A DNA stretch of 64,000 nt from Patulibacter brassicae (GCF_033949425.1 NZ_JAXAVX010000007.1:62001-126000), one strand, 5' to 3'; positions 8,592 to 18,357 are shown, counted from the stretch's first letter. The notes: generated by a model not told the origin, from the sequence alone. Translations and numbers: made by a program.

Positions 8592-8597
8592 TACGCT
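8592..8597 (+). promoter_or_regulatory. -10 box of GH2 gene
   Basis: TACGCT 38 bases before ATG 8636, implying a short leader. It is back-to-back with the SpoIID-like promoter at 8519-8524. Confidence 0.4.
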
Positions 8598-8635
8598 CGC
8601 GCGACCTGGCCGCCAGAGGCGGCCGTGGGTCCGCC

Positions 8636-10669
8636 ATGCTCCGTCGCCGCCTCCTCCCCGTTCCGCTCCTCGTCCTCGCCCTCGCCGCCGCGCCCGTCGC
8701 GGTCAGCGAGCTCGGCGACGGGCCACGCTCAGCCGCCGCGGCCGAGGACGCGCCGTCCAACGCGCCCGTCGCGGTCGGCGGCCCGTTCGGCCGGACGTCG
8801 ATCAGCGCCGGGTGGACCGTGCGCAACGACCCGCGCGACAGCGGCCGCGGGCTCGGCTGGAAGGACGGCGACTTCACCGGGTCGACGGTCGACCTGCCGT
8901 ACGTCCCGAACGCGAAGAACATCACCGGCGCGGCGGGCGTCCTCGGGCACCGCGGCTCGATCGCCTGGTACCGCAAGACGATCACCGTCCCGAAGGACGG
9001 TGACTACGCGATCGGCTTCGGCTCGGTGAACCACGAGGCGACCGTCTGGATCGACGGCCGCCAGGTGGCCTCGCACCTCGGCGAGTTCCTGCCGTTCGAG
9101 GCCCGCGCGGGCCTGAAGGCCGGCCGCGAGCACACGATCGTCGTCCGCGCCGACTGGCGCGATCCCGAGACGATGAAGAAGCAGGGCTACCACCGCGGCT
9201 GGTTCAACTACGGCGGCATCACCCGCGACGTGACCCTGCGCCCGCTCGGGGCCAGCGACACCGCCGCCCCCTCCGTCGTCACGGAGCTGCAGCCGGGCGG
9301 CAGCGCGAAGGTCACCGTCTCGGCCGACTTCACGAACCGCGCCGGCACGCGCGCGATCGCCCCGGTCGGCGTCCTGCGTCGCGGGGACCGGACGTTCACG
9401 CTGCGGTTCCCGTCGCAGCGCTTCACGGGCGGCCAGACCCGCCGGCTCGCGGCGAGCGTCGTGATCGAGAAGCCCGACCTCTGGTCCTCGACCGCGCCGA
9501 ACCTCTACGACATGGTCGTCGGGGTCGCGTCCGAGAGCGCCTACCAGACGCGCACCGGCCTGCGGGTCGTGAGCGTGCGCAACGGCGCGATCTACGTCAA
9601 CGGCACCCGCGTGCAGCTGCGCGGCGCGTCGATCCACGAGGACGCTCCCGGCGTCGGCGACGGCCTGCGGCCCGAGCAGATGGACGGGCTGATCGACGAC
9701 CTGAAGGCGATCGGGGCCAACGCGACCCGGGCCCAGCACCCGCTGGACCCGGCGCTGCTGGAGCGCCTGGACGAGGCCGGGATCATGGTCTGGCAGGGCA
9801 TCGGCCCGTTCGACTCCCCCGGCTCGTGGACGCACCGCACGGCCGCGCAGCAGCGCCGCGCGCGGGAGCGCGTGGCGGTGACGCTCGCCGAGCAGCAGAC
9901 GCACCCCTCGACGATCGTCTGGAACCTCGCGAACGAGATCGCGAAGAACGGCAACCGGCACGGGCAGGTCCCGTACGTGCGGGCGATGTCGCGGATGCTC
10001 AAGGAGAAGGACCCGAACCGCCTCGTGGCGCTCGACCTCTGGGGCACGCCGAAGGAGCTCTGCATGTCCAGCGCCCGCGGCGTCGTGGAGCTCAAGGTCC
10101 GCCGCGGCACGGCGAAGCGCTGCGACCTCGGCGGCGGCCGTCGCGGCCGGATGGTCTGGGAGACGCGCCTGCCCGAGAAGGTCGGCCCGGTGTACCAGTA
10201 CATCGACGCGATCGGGATCACGAACTACGAGGGCTGGTACAGCGAGCCGGGCCAGCCGATGTCCTACATCGCGCGCCGGATCAAGGCGTACCTGAAGCTC
10301 GCCGAGCGGGTCTACCGCGGCAAGGCGCTCGTGCTGACGGAGTTCGGCGCGGAGGCCAACGGCGAGAACCCCTCGTCGAAGCCGGGCGGCTACGGCTACC
10401 AGTCGAACCTCATCCGGACGACGATCGACGCGTACGCGTCGGACCCGAACGTCCAGGGCTTCCTCGTCTGGAACCTCCGCGACTTCGGCGTCTCGCCCGC
10501 GTTCCTCGGCGGCTCGATCCGCAACGTCTACAAGGGCCACCCGATCCGCCTCGTCCGCGGGCTCAACCAGAAGGGCCTGTTCACCTACGAGAACCGCCCC
10601 AAGCCGGCGGTCGCGGTGACGAAGGCCGCGCTGGCCCGCGCCGCGCAGACCGGCGCCGGCCGCCGCTGA
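8636..10669 (+). CDS. Secreted glycoside hydrolase family 2 protein
   Basis: A 677-aa exported beta-glycosidase. A signal peptide (LLPVPLLVLALAAAPVAV) precedes a jelly-roll sugar-binding domain (about 50-205, AYAIGFGSVNHEATVWIDG-like), an Ig-like domain (about 210-315) and a TIM barrel (about 325-640). The acid/base Glu is E434 in WNLANE and the nucleophile is E569 in LTEFGAEA, so it should be active. The barrel motif NATRAQHPLDPALLERLDEAG fits beta-glucuronidase/beta-galactosidase relatives; the exact sugar is unknown. ATG 8636 was chosen for the signal peptide; the upstream extension is antisense to SpoIID-like. Confidence 0.88.
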   Translation: MLRRRLLPVPLLVLALAAAPVAVSELGDGPRSAAAAEDAPSNAPVAVGGPFGRTSISAGWTVRNDPRDSGRGLGWKDGDFTGSTVDLPYVPNAKNITGAAGVLGHRGSIAWYRKTITVPKDGDYAIGFGSVNHEATVWIDGRQVASHLGEFLPFEARAGLKAGREHTIVVRADWRDPETMKKQGYHRGWFNYGGITRDVTLRPLGASDTAAPSVVTELQPGGSAKVTVSADFTNRAGTRAIAPVGVLRRGDRTFTLRFPSQRFTGGQTRRLAASVVIEKPDLWSSTAPNLYDMVVGVASESAYQTRTGLRVVSVRNGAIYVNGTRVQLRGASIHEDAPGVGDGLRPEQMDGLIDDLKAIGANATRAQHPLDPALLERLDEAGIMVWQGIGPFDSPGSWTHRTAAQQRRARERVAVTLAEQQTHPSTIVWNLANEIAKNGNRHGQVPYVRAMSRMLKEKDPNRLVALDLWGTPKELCMSSARGVVELKVRRGTAKRCDLGGGRRGRMVWETRLPEKVGPVYQYIDAIGITNYEGWYSEPGQPMSYIARRIKAYLKLAERVYRGKALVLTEFGAEANGENPSSKPGGYGYQSNLIRTTIDAYASDPNVQGFLVWNLRDFGVSPAFLGGSIRNVYKGHPIRLVRGLNQKGLFTYENRPKPAVAVTKAALARAAQTGAGRR

Positions 10670-10709
10670 GGACGCCGCGGCCGGCTCCGCAGCGCGCGGA
10701 CCGGCCGCC

Positions 10710-10715
10710 TACGAT
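10710..10715 (+). promoter_or_regulatory. -10 box, leaderless LuxR-type regulator mRNA
   Basis: TACGAT, 6 bases, then GTG 10722. Confidence 0.5.
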
Positions 10716-10721
10716 CGAGTC

Positions 10722-13493
10722 GTGTCGTCCCCCAGCGACCTCCTCGGACGCGACGCCGAGCTGCGTCGGCTCGACGCGCTCCTGGACCGCGCCGCCGACG
10801 GTCGCAGCGCCGCGGCCCTCCTCGTCGGCGAGCCGGGGATCGGCAAGTCGGCGCTCCTGCGCGCGGTCGCCGGCCGCTGTCGCGCACGGCAGGGGACCGT
10901 CCTCACCGCCCGCGGCGTCGAGGCGGAGTCGGACCTGCCGTTCGCCGGCCTGCACGAGCTGCTGCGCCCGACGCTGCCGTTCCTGACGGCGCTCGGCGAC
11001 CCGCACCGCACCGCGCTCGAGGTCGCCCTCGGCCGCACGACCGGACCGCCGCCGACGCCGTTCGCCGTCGGCGTCGCGCTGCTGGCGATGCTCGAGGTCG
11101 AGCCCGACCGCGGCGGGCCGCTCCTGCTCGCCGTCGACGACGCGCAGTGGCTCGACGCGGGGTCGCTGCAGGCGCTGCGGTTCGCCGCACGCCGGCTGGA
11201 CCACGAGGGCGCCCTCGTCCTGCTCGCCGCGCGGCCGGAGGCCGGCCGGGAGCTCGACGACGGACAGGCCGAGCGGATCGACCTCGGCCCGCTGGACCGC
11301 GGATCGGCGGTCGCCCTCGCCCGGCGCGCCGGCGCGGCCGAGGAGCGGATCGACCGGGTCCTCGCGCTCGCCGCCGGGCTGCCGCTCGCGCTCGTCGAGC
11401 TCGCGCGCGCGTCCGGCGAGGCGCTGGCGGCGCCGTCCACCGCGGGCTGGCGCCCGTCGCGCGCGATCGAGCGGGCCTTCCGCGACGAGCTGACCGCCGT
11501 GGGACCGGCCGCCGCGCGCGGCCTCGTGCTGCTGGCCCTGGAGGAGCGCGCGACCCGGGCCGAGCTCGCCGTCGCCGCGGCGACGCTCGGGGGCGGATCC
11601 GGCGACGACGGGCTCGCGGAGGCGGTCGACCGCGGGCTGCTCGTGCCCGAGGGGCACGGGCTGCGCTTCCGCCACCCGCTGCTGCGCGCGGTCGTGCTGC
11701 ACGACACCTCGGCCGAGGAGCGACGGGCGGCCCACCTCGCGCTCGCCGCGGCCCTGCCCGTCGATCGCTCGGCGTGGCATCGCGCCGGCGCGGCGCAGGG
11801 ACCGGACCCGGCGCTCGCCGACGCCCTGATGGACGCGGCCGTCGTCGCCCGCCAGCGCGGCGACCTCTCCGCCGCCGCCCGGGACGCGGCCGCCGCGGTC
11901 CGGCTCGCCGACGACCCGGCGCGGGCGGCGACGCACGCCCTCGCCGCCGCCGAGATGGCGCTGCAGGTCGGGGCGCTCGCCGACGCCCGCGACCTGACGG
12001 AGCGCGCCCTCGTCGATCCCCCGGCCGACGCGCTCGTGCGGGCCGACCTCGAGCGCGTGCGCGGCACGGCGATGGGACGGATGGGGCTGGCGACCGCCGG
12101 CACCTCGTCGCTGCTGCGCCAGGTCGAGGTCGTCGCCGACCGTGACCCCGGCCGCGCCGCGACGCTGCTGCTCAGCGCCACGCCGACCTACTGGTTCACC
12201 GGCGACGCCGACGCGTTCGCCGAGACGCTGGACCGCGTCGACGCGCTCTCCGCGGACCGGCTGCCGGTCCACCGAGCGCTGTCGGCCCTGCTGCGAACGC
12301 TGCTGGCCGCCTCGATCGGGGGCACGGACGGCGCGCTCGAGGAGCTCGACCGGCACCTGCCGGCCCTCGAGGGCCGCGAGCTGCCGCCGACGGGCTACGA
12401 GCCGCTCGCCTCGCCGGCGCACGCGTCGCTCTGGTGCGGCGGGACGGAGCTCGCCGACGTCCTCCTCGAGCGACAGCTGTCGGGGTCGCGGCGGATCGGC
12501 GCCGTCTCCGAGCTCGTCTACCCGCTGACGGTCCTCGGGCAGCTCGAGCTGCGCCGCGGGGCGCACGCCCCGGCGCTCGCGGCCGGCAGCGAGGCGCTGC
12601 AGCTGGCCCGGGACACCGAGCAGGACCTGCTGGCGGGGCTGGCGGCCGCCCTCCTGGCGCAGACGGAGGCGACGCTCGGCCGCGAGGAGCCCTGCCGCGC
12701 GCACGCCCAGTTCGCGCTCGAGCAGGCGGAGCGGTCCGGGGCGGTCCTCACGACGCTGCAGGCCCACACCGCCCTCGGGCGGATCGAGCTCGCCGTGGGC
12801 CGGCCCGAGGACGCGCTCGTGCCGCTGCGCCTGTGCGCCACGACCGCGGCCCGCACCGGCTTCGCGCAGCCGAACATGGCGCGCTGGGGCGTCGACCTCG
12901 TCGAGGCGCTCGTGCGGGCCGGGGCGCGCGGCGAGGCCGAGGCGGCGCACGCGCAGCTCGAGGCCCGCGTCGCGCGTTCCCCGACCCCGTGGGGACGCGC
13001 CGCCGTCGAGCGGACCCACGCGCTGCTGACCCCCGGCCCGGCCGGCGAGGCGTCGCTCGTGCGGGCGATCGCGCGGCTCGACGCCGCCGGCGACGCGCTC
13101 GAGGCAGCGCTCGCGCGGCTCGCGCTCGGCGAGCGGCTGCGGCGGGAGCGCCGGCGACGCGAGGCCCGCGCCCCGCTGCAGCTCGCCCTCGAGCGCCTCG
13201 AGCGCGCCGGCGCCGGCCCCTGGGCCGAGCGCGCACGGGAGGAGCTGCGCGCGACCGGCGGTCCGACCGGGGAGCGGCGGAGCGGCCCGGCCGACGAGCT
13301 CAGCCCGCACGAGCTGCGGATCTCGCTGCTCGTCGCCGACGGCCGGACGAACCCGGAGATCGCGGCGGAGCTCTTCGTGTCGCGCAAGACCGTCGAGCAC
13401 CACCTCTCGCAGATCTACCGCAAGCTCGGCCTGCGCTCGCGCACCGAGCTGGCGCGCGCGCTCGTGGAGCCCGGCGCGCGCGGCGGCGCCTGA
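10722..13493 (+). CDS. Large ATP-binding LuxR-family regulator (LAL/MalT-like)
   Basis: A 923-aa signal-transducing transcription regulator. An N-terminal STAND/AAA-type NTPase has Walker A VGEPGIGKSAL (about 35-45) and Walker B LLLAVDDAQW (about 130-139); a long helical, TPR-like middle region follows, and the C terminus is a LuxR HTH (LSPHELRISLLVADGRTNPE ... SRKTVEHHLSQIYRKLGLRS, about 860-915). Such proteins bind an inducer and ATP, oligomerise and activate promoters. The start is GTG 10722, leaderless. Its target is not evident; the GH2 gene lies just upstream on the same strand. Confidence 0.88.
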   Translation: MSSPSDLLGRDAELRRLDALLDRAADGRSAAALLVGEPGIGKSALLRAVAGRCRARQGTVLTARGVEAESDLPFAGLHELLRPTLPFLTALGDPHRTALEVALGRTTGPPPTPFAVGVALLAMLEVEPDRGGPLLLAVDDAQWLDAGSLQALRFAARRLDHEGALVLLAARPEAGRELDDGQAERIDLGPLDRGSAVALARRAGAAEERIDRVLALAAGLPLALVELARASGEALAAPSTAGWRPSRAIERAFRDELTAVGPAAARGLVLLALEERATRAELAVAAATLGGGSGDDGLAEAVDRGLLVPEGHGLRFRHPLLRAVVLHDTSAEERRAAHLALAAALPVDRSAWHRAGAAQGPDPALADALMDAAVVARQRGDLSAAARDAAAAVRLADDPARAATHALAAAEMALQVGALADARDLTERALVDPPADALVRADLERVRGTAMGRMGLATAGTSSLLRQVEVVADRDPGRAATLLLSATPTYWFTGDADAFAETLDRVDALSADRLPVHRALSALLRTLLAASIGGTDGALEELDRHLPALEGRELPPTGYEPLASPAHASLWCGGTELADVLLERQLSGSRRIGAVSELVYPLTVLGQLELRRGAHAPALAAGSEALQLARDTEQDLLAGLAAALLAQTEATLGREEPCRAHAQFALEQAERSGAVLTTLQAHTALGRIELAVGRPEDALVPLRLCATTAARTGFAQPNMARWGVDLVEALVRAGARGEAEAAHAQLEARVARSPTPWGRAAVERTHALLTPGPAGEASLVRAIARLDAAGDALEAALARLALGERLRRERRRREARAPLQLALERLERAGAGPWAERAREELRATGGPTGERRSGPADELSPHELRISLLVADGRTNPEIAAELFVSRKTVEHHLSQIYRKLGLRSRTELARALVEPGARGGA

Positions 13494-13520
13494 CGCGCGC
13501 GCCGGCCGGCGGGGCCCGGG

Positions 13521-14252
13521 TCACGGCGCCCCGTCGGCGTGGGCGAGCCAGCCCTGCAGCGTCAGCGCCGCGTAGAAGCGCGCCGGCGTCCGGAACCCGG
13601 CCCGGCGCAGCAGCTCCTCGTCCTCCTCCGGCGCGAGCAGCGGCAGGTGGGCGCCGAGCGCCGCGGCCGAGGCGGCGATCCGCTCCGGGTCGGCGCCGGG
13701 GGCGGCCGCGTAGCGCGCGTACCGCGCCAGCCAGGCGTCGCGCGCGGGGCCGGCCGGCACGCTGTGGTGGACGGTCAGCAGCGGCGCGCCCGGCCGCAGC
13801 CGCCGGCGGATCCCGCGGAGCGTCGCCAGCCGCTCCGCCGCGGGGAGGAAGTGGAGGGTCAGCAGGCACGTCGCCCCGTCGAACGGGCCCTCCGGCGCAT
13901 CGTCGACGACGCCCTCGTGCAGCGCCGCCCGCTCGGCGTGCGCTCCGAGCGTCGTCCGCGCCAGGTCGAGCATCTCGCCCGAGGGGTCGACGCCGTCGAG
14001 GCGCCAGTCCGGATGGTGCGCCGCGAAGTGGCGCAGCTCGAGCCCGCCACCGGCACCGACGACGAGCACCCGGCCATCGCGCGGCACCGCCTCGTCGAGG
14101 AGCCGGTCGGCGAGGTCGTGGAGGACCTCGAGGCCCGGGACCGCGCGGCGCGTGCGCTCGACGTAGGAGGCGACGACCGCCGGGTCGGAGAACGCCCGCG
14201 CCGCCGACCGGTGCCCGTCCTCGTGCGGGGCGCGGGGCGGCGGCTCGTCCAT
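13521..14252 (-). CDS. SAM-dependent methyltransferase, class I
   Basis: A 243-aa Rossmann-fold methyltransferase. Motif I is VLVVGAGGGLELRHF, with the acidic end of strand 2 in LDGVDPSGEML; motif IV is GATCLLTLHFL, followed by a post-motif helix and LLTVHHSVPAG. The substrate is unknown; it resembles ubiE/bioC-like small-molecule methyltransferases. The start at ATG 14252 is supported by TACGAT 7 bases upstream; the longer frame to 14309 has no such support. It converges with the LuxR-family gene with a 27-base gap. Confidence 0.8.
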   Translation of the reverse strand: MDEPPPRAPHEDGHRSAARAFSDPAVVASYVERTRRAVPGLEVLHDLADRLLDEAVPRDGRVLVVGAGGGLELRHFAAHHPDWRLDGVDPSGEMLDLARTTLGAHAERAALHEGVVDDAPEGPFDGATCLLTLHFLPAAERLATLRGIRRRLRPGAPLLTVHHSVPAGPARDAWLARYARYAAAPGADPERIAASAAALGAHLPLLAPEEDEELLRRAGFRTPARFYAALTLQGWLAHADGAP

Positions 14253-14259
14253 GGCGCCG

Positions 14260-14265
14260 ATCGTA
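14260..14265 (-). promoter_or_regulatory. -10 box, leaderless methyltransferase mRNA
   Basis: TACGAT (minus), 7 bases, then ATG 14252. Confidence 0.5.
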
Positions 14266-14288
14266 CGAGCGACCGGCGCGGACGGCGA

Positions 14289-14315
14289 GGGGCCTTGCCG
14301 AAGCGGCAAGGCCCC
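14289..14315 (-). terminator. Strong hairpin terminator
   Basis: A perfect 12-bp stem GGGGCCTTGCCG / CGGCAAGGCCCC with a 3-base loop, 7 bases past the stop of the secreted protein gene ending at 14323. There is no U-tract. Confidence 0.7.
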
Positions 14316-14322
14316 GCAGCGG

Positions 14323-16149
14323 TCAGTCGCCGAGGATCGCGCCGAGCGGGCTCACGCCGACGAGCGAGAAGTCCATCGACTCGCCGCTGAGCGCGACGCT
14401 CCCCGGCCCGACCTGCAGGACCGCGGTGTGCGAGACCCGCGCGCCGACGTCCCGGATCGTGCCGTCGCCCGCGACGGTGATGTAGAGCCCGTCCTCGACC
14501 TGCGCGCTCGGCCCGAACGGGCCCGAGGGCGTCTTCGCGCGCGGCCCGACGACGACCGTCGTCTCGCCGGTGCCCGGCCGGTGGGAGACGTTGAGGAAGC
14601 CCGTCAGCCACGCGCTGCCGGCCTCGAGCTCGACCCCGATCGCCTCGCAGCTCACCGACACCTCGACGCCCGGCAGCGCCCACCGGAACGCGACGCTGGT
14701 CAGGCCGGTCGGGCACTTCGCGCTCTCCGGGGTGTCGCCCGGCGTCTCGTCGAGGCCGACCGCCGCCGCCTCGCCCTCGAAGCAGTTCGACCCGTACTCC
14801 GCCAGGAACGACGAGGCCTGGTGCAGGTTCTGCATCGGGACGACGAGGCTCTGCCGCGCCCGGGCCATGAACTCGGCGTGCAGGCGGGGATCGGCGACGT
14901 TCGCCGCGATGCCCGTGTGGTAGCGGTACTGCTCGCGGATGTACTGGCGCGCGGCGTCCTCGTAGTCGAGGTACGCCTGACGCCAGCCGGCGAACGCGCC
15001 GCACGTGGGACCGGCCTGCCCGGCCCCGAAGCGGGTGTGGAAGTCGTTCAGGACCCGCCAGCGGGCGCCCATCGCCTCCCACCGCTCGCGCAGCCCCGGC
15101 TGGCGCTCCGGCCGCGCGAACGCGACGTCGAGGGCGCGGAGGTAGCTCGTGCCGGCGGCCGAGAGCGCCTGGCGCGCCGGCCGCGAGGCCTGCGACGCCG
15201 CGCTCGTGGCGGCGACCGCCTGACGGATCGCCGGCAGGTCGCCGTCGTGCTGCGCGCGCAGCGCGTCGCGCAGGGCACGGGCCTCGGCCTCGTTCGCCGG
15301 GATCCGCCAGGTCGGCAGCGTCGGCAGGACGCCCGGCGCGACGTCGAGCCACAGCGGCGTCGCGGCCTGGACGACGACCGGCCCCCCGCTGTCGGGATCC
15401 GAGCTCGTCGTCGCGCTCGGCGCGCCCGCGCGACGGGTGGCGGCCGCCGCGGTCCTCGCCGCGGCCGCCCGGTTCCCGGCGCAGAGCTGCGCGTGCGCGA
15501 GGTTCGCGCGCGCCTCGCGCAGGAGCGGCGCCGACGCGACCGCCGGGCGCAGCGCCCGCTCGGCGTCCTTCCAGCGTCCGAGCGCCAGCAGGGCGTGACC
15601 GCGGGCGTTCGCCAGGAGAGCGCGCCGCGGGCTGCCGAGCGGCGCGCCCTTCGGGGCCTTGCGCTTCGCGGCGGCGTCGAGCAGCGCGAGCGCCGCCGGC
15701 GCGCGCCCGATGCCGACGAGCACGGTCGCCGCGCCGACGAGCGGCCGCTGGTCGCGGGGGCGCAGCTCGTGGGCCCGCAGGAGCGCGGCGAGCGCCGCCG
15801 TCGAGCGGCCGGCGGTGGCGGCCGCTCCGGCGGCCGCAAGCGCCCGCTCGACCGACCGGCCGTCGCGGCTCTTGCGGAACCGGCGGTCGGCGGCGGCCCC
15901 CTTGCCGCGGCGGACGACCTTGCGCGCCTGGGCGAGCGCGGCGCGCAGCGAGGGCGTGCGCGCCTTCGACGGCTTCGCGGCGCAGAGCTGCGGGCGCTGG
16001 GCGTCGAGCTTCGCGCCCGCGGCCTCCGCCGAGAGGATCGGCAGGCCGTCGGCGATGCTGCGGACCGTGGCCGCGGACGCCGGGGTCGACCCGGCGCCGG
16101 CGAGCGCCGCGGCCACGAGCGCCGCGACGAGGAACGGGCGGCGGCTCAT
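14323..16149 (-). CDS. Secreted TPR-like protein, function unknown
   Basis: A 608-aa exported protein: signal peptide (FLVAALVAAALAGAGSTPASA), then Ala-rich helical repeats that look like TPRs (ALAALLRAHELRPRDQRPLV, ANARGHALLALGRWKDAERA), a linker near PDSGG, and a C-terminal half with a helical part and a beta-rich end with several Cys (TCGAF, SNCFEGE, AKCPTG, VSCEAIG). No catalytic motif is recognised. ATG 16149 forms an ATGA overlap with the stop of the upstream secreted protein, so the two are translationally coupled and probably act together at the cell surface. A strong terminator follows. Confidence 0.7.
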   Translation of the reverse strand: MSRRPFLVAALVAAALAGAGSTPASAATVRSIADGLPILSAEAAGAKLDAQRPQLCAAKPSKARTPSLRAALAQARKVVRRGKGAAADRRFRKSRDGRSVERALAAAGAAATAGRSTAALAALLRAHELRPRDQRPLVGAATVLVGIGRAPAALALLDAAAKRKAPKGAPLGSPRRALLANARGHALLALGRWKDAERALRPAVASAPLLREARANLAHAQLCAGNRAAAARTAAAATRRAGAPSATTSSDPDSGGPVVVQAATPLWLDVAPGVLPTLPTWRIPANEAEARALRDALRAQHDGDLPAIRQAVAATSAASQASRPARQALSAAGTSYLRALDVAFARPERQPGLRERWEAMGARWRVLNDFHTRFGAGQAGPTCGAFAGWRQAYLDYEDAARQYIREQYRYHTGIAANVADPRLHAEFMARARQSLVVPMQNLHQASSFLAEYGSNCFEGEAAAVGLDETPGDTPESAKCPTGLTSVAFRWALPGVEVSVSCEAIGVELEAGSAWLTGFLNVSHRPGTGETTVVVGPRAKTPSGPFGPSAQVEDGLYITVAGDGTIRDVGARVSHTAVLQVGPGSVALSGESMDFSLVGVSPLGAILGD

Positions 16150-17516
16150 CGCTTCAGGCCCCACTGCTTGCCGGCGAAGCAGTAGTCGAACTCGAACCGG
16201 CCCGTGCCGAGGAGCGGCGACCGGTCCTCGACGACGAGGTTGCCCGTCGCCGTGTCGCCCGCGACGCGACCGTCGAACTTCAGCTTCTGGAACCCGTAGT
16301 TGCGGGTCGCCTCCCAGGCGAAGCGGCCATCGCCGCCCACCTTGGGCTTGGGATCGTCACCGATCATGGAGTAGCTCACGAGCTTCTGGCGCTTCGAGCG
16401 CGTGCAGTAGAGGGTCAGGGAGCCGTTGAAGCTCTGGACGACGCCGTCGCGGATCACGAGCACCTGCCCGTCGCTCGCGCGATAGGTGCCGTCGAGGCCG
16501 CCGCCGGTCGCCCCGCCGCCCGACGAGCCGCTCGACCGGCGGGCGGTGGCGGTGGCGGTGCGGACGCTCGCGCGGGTCTTCGTGCCGGACGCCTTCGCGC
16601 GGATCTCGACCCGCAGCGACAGGCGACCACGGCGCGCGAGCGTGCGACGGGCCGCGGAGGAGAGCCGCAGCTTCACGGTCCGGCCGCCCTCCGGGCCCAG
16701 CGCGAGCGTCGCCCGCGCCACGCGGCGCTTGCCCTGGCGCAGGGTCACCGTGCCCCTGAGCGCCTGCCCGTAGGGGTTGGCGACCGTCAGCGACACGACG
16801 CCCGAGCGCGTGGCGCTCAGCGTCCGCGGCAGGGCGAGCCGCGGGCCGCCCTTCGGCACCCGCGGCGCCGGGTCGGGCTGCGGCGTGCCCGGCCCCGGGT
16901 CCGGATCCGGACCGGGGCCGCCCGGATCGGGATCCGGCGGGGGCGGCGGCACCGGGCGGCCGCCGTCCGGATCCTGGGTCTCGTCGCCGAGGCCGTCCCC
17001 GTCGGCGTCCGGCTCGATCGTCAGCGCCAGCGCGAGCGAGCCGCGGCGCGCCTCGGCGCCACCGGGACCGCCGCCGTCCGGCAGCGCCGGCGTCCACTGG
17101 TGCACGACCTCGGCGTCGTCGGGGACGAACGGCGCCTGGAAGCCGACCTGCGCGCCGTCGCGCAGGTCGAGGCCGACGAGCTGCCCGGCACCGACGGGGA
17201 TCCGCACCGCCTGGTCGACGGTGCCGCCCGGCGCGACCCAGTCGCCCGCGCCCGCGCCGCCGAGGGCGCGCAGGCGGACCTGGCCGCCGGTGACCGTCGC
17301 CCGCCAGCGCGTCACCACGCCCCGGCCGTCGTAGAGCACCTCGGCGAGCTCCTGGTTCGCCGAGCGCGCCTGGGCGACGGTGCACGATCCCGCGCAGGTC
17401 ACGGACTCGCCGGTGCTGCCGGGGTCCGAGCCCCACGTGATGTCGGCACCGGCGGCTGAGGGCAGCGCCAGCGCGAGGACGGGGACGGCGAGGAGGACGG
17501 GGACGGGACGACGCAC
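16146..17516 (-). CDS. Secreted protein with calcium-binding-type repeat and Pro/Asp linker
   Basis: A 456-aa exported protein: signal peptide (VPVLLAVPVLALALPSAAG), an N-terminal beta domain with one Cys pair (VTCAGSCT), a thrombospondin-3-like acidic loop (EPDADGDGLGDETQDPDGG, probably Ca2+ binding), a PPPPPDPDPGGPGPDPDPG linker, an Ig-like domain of Arg/Ala-rich strands, and a C-terminal domain with YCTRSK and DYCFAGK. This layout is common in Solirubrobacterales exported proteins. GTG 17516 has TACGGT 6 bases upstream (leaderless). First gene of a two-gene coupled unit. Confidence 0.7.
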   Translation of the reverse strand: MRRPVPVLLAVPVLALALPSAAGADITWGSDPGSTGESVTCAGSCTVAQARSANQELAEVLYDGRGVVTRWRATVTGGQVRLRALGGAGAGDWVAPGGTVDQAVRIPVGAGQLVGLDLRDGAQVGFQAPFVPDDAEVVHQWTPALPDGGGPGGAEARRGSLALALTIEPDADGDGLGDETQDPDGGRPVPPPPPDPDPGGPGPDPDPGPGTPQPDPAPRVPKGGPRLALPRTLSATRSGVVSLTVANPYGQALRGTVTLRQGKRRVARATLALGPEGGRTVKLRLSSAARRTLARRGRLSLRVEIRAKASGTKTRASVRTATATARRSSGSSGGGATGGGLDGTYRASDGQVLVIRDGVVQSFNGSLTLYCTRSKRQKLVSYSMIGDDPKPKVGGDGRFAWEATRNYGFQKLKFDGRVAGDTATGNLVVEDRSPLLGTGRFEFDYCFAGKQWGLKR

Positions 17517-17522
17517 CCGACG

Positions 17523-17528
17523 ACCGTA
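17523..17528 (-). promoter_or_regulatory. -10 box of secreted-protein operon
   Basis: TACGGT (minus), 6 bases, then GTG 17516. Confidence 0.5.
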
Positions 17529-17609
17529 GGCGCGCCACCCCGACGCCGCATCGGGGACCTCCCCGAAGGTTCACCCGCGATGTCGCCCGCCGGCGGTCCG
17601 CGGCGCCGG

Positions 17610-18350
17610 TCAGGTCGGCAGGGCGCGCAGCTCGGTCGCGCTGCCCACCGCGACCGGGTCCTCGGGGTGCAGCGCCGGAACCGCCTCGAGGACGATCGAG
17701 ACGCTGCCGGGCACCGCCGGGCGCGCCGTCGGGAACCAGTGGCGCCACTCGCGCACGCAGATGAGCAGGCCGGACTCGTCCCCGACCGCCGCGAACCCGC
17801 TCGCCGGATCGCCGAACCAGCGCTCGAGCCCGAGGCCGTGGAGGCGATCGACGAGCGACGCGACGTCCGGCGCGCAGACGCCGACCTCGCTCAGCCCGCG
17901 CACGAGCGCACCGCCGTCGCCGGGCGGGGGCGTCCACGGGCGGCGGTGACGGGCGATGAGCTCGACCACGTGACCGCCGGGCGTGACCGCGTAGACGCTG
18001 TGGGCCGCCCACGCCGGGAAGTCGACGATCGGCTCCGGCCCCTCCGGGCCGTCGAGCTCGACCAGCGGCGCGGCCGCGGCGAGCCACGCCGCCGCGTCGA
18101 CGAGCCGCTCCGGCGCGACCTCCAGCGCCACGTGGTGGGCCGGGGCCGCCGCGGACGCGGGCGCCGGGCGGAACGCGAGCACGCCGTCGCCGACGGCGAC
18201 CGCGAACCCGCCGTCGGGCGCGCCCGGAGTGCGCTCGAGGCCCAGCGCACCGCACCAGAAGGCGCGCTCCTCCTGGATCCGCGCCGTCGCGAGCGTCACC
18301 CAGCGGATCCTCGGAGGCGCCGACGAGGTCGGTGGCAGCTCGATCGGCAC
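17610..18350 (-). CDS. VOC-family (glyoxalase-like) protein
   Basis: A 246-aa two-module vicinal-oxygen-chelate protein. The first module starts IRWVTLATARIQEERAFWCG and continues HHVALEVAPERL; the second has LSEVGVCAPDVASLVDRLHG and ends near VSIVLEAVPALH. Such proteins bind a divalent metal or act as antibiotic or metabolite binders; no substrate can be assigned. GTG 18350 is chosen because TAGGCT lies 7 bases before it; the extension to 18383 would pass through the promoter. Confidence 0.65.
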   Translation of the reverse strand: MPIELPPTSSAPPRIRWVTLATARIQEERAFWCGALGLERTPGAPDGGFAVAVGDGVLAFRPAPASAAAPAHHVALEVAPERLVDAAAWLAAAAPLVELDGPEGPEPIVDFPAWAAHSVYAVTPGGHVVELIARHRRPWTPPPGDGGALVRGLSEVGVCAPDVASLVDRLHGLGLERWFGDPASGFAAVGDESGLLICVREWRHWFPTARPAVPGSVSIVLEAVPALHPEDPVAVGSATELRALPT

Positions 18351-18357
18351 GTCCGGG

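Noticed and set aside
10581..13403. 940-codon antisense frame across the LuxR-family gene
   Set aside because: Low-complexity Arg/Gly/Glu-rich translation without motifs; the plus-strand gene has Walker A and HTH.
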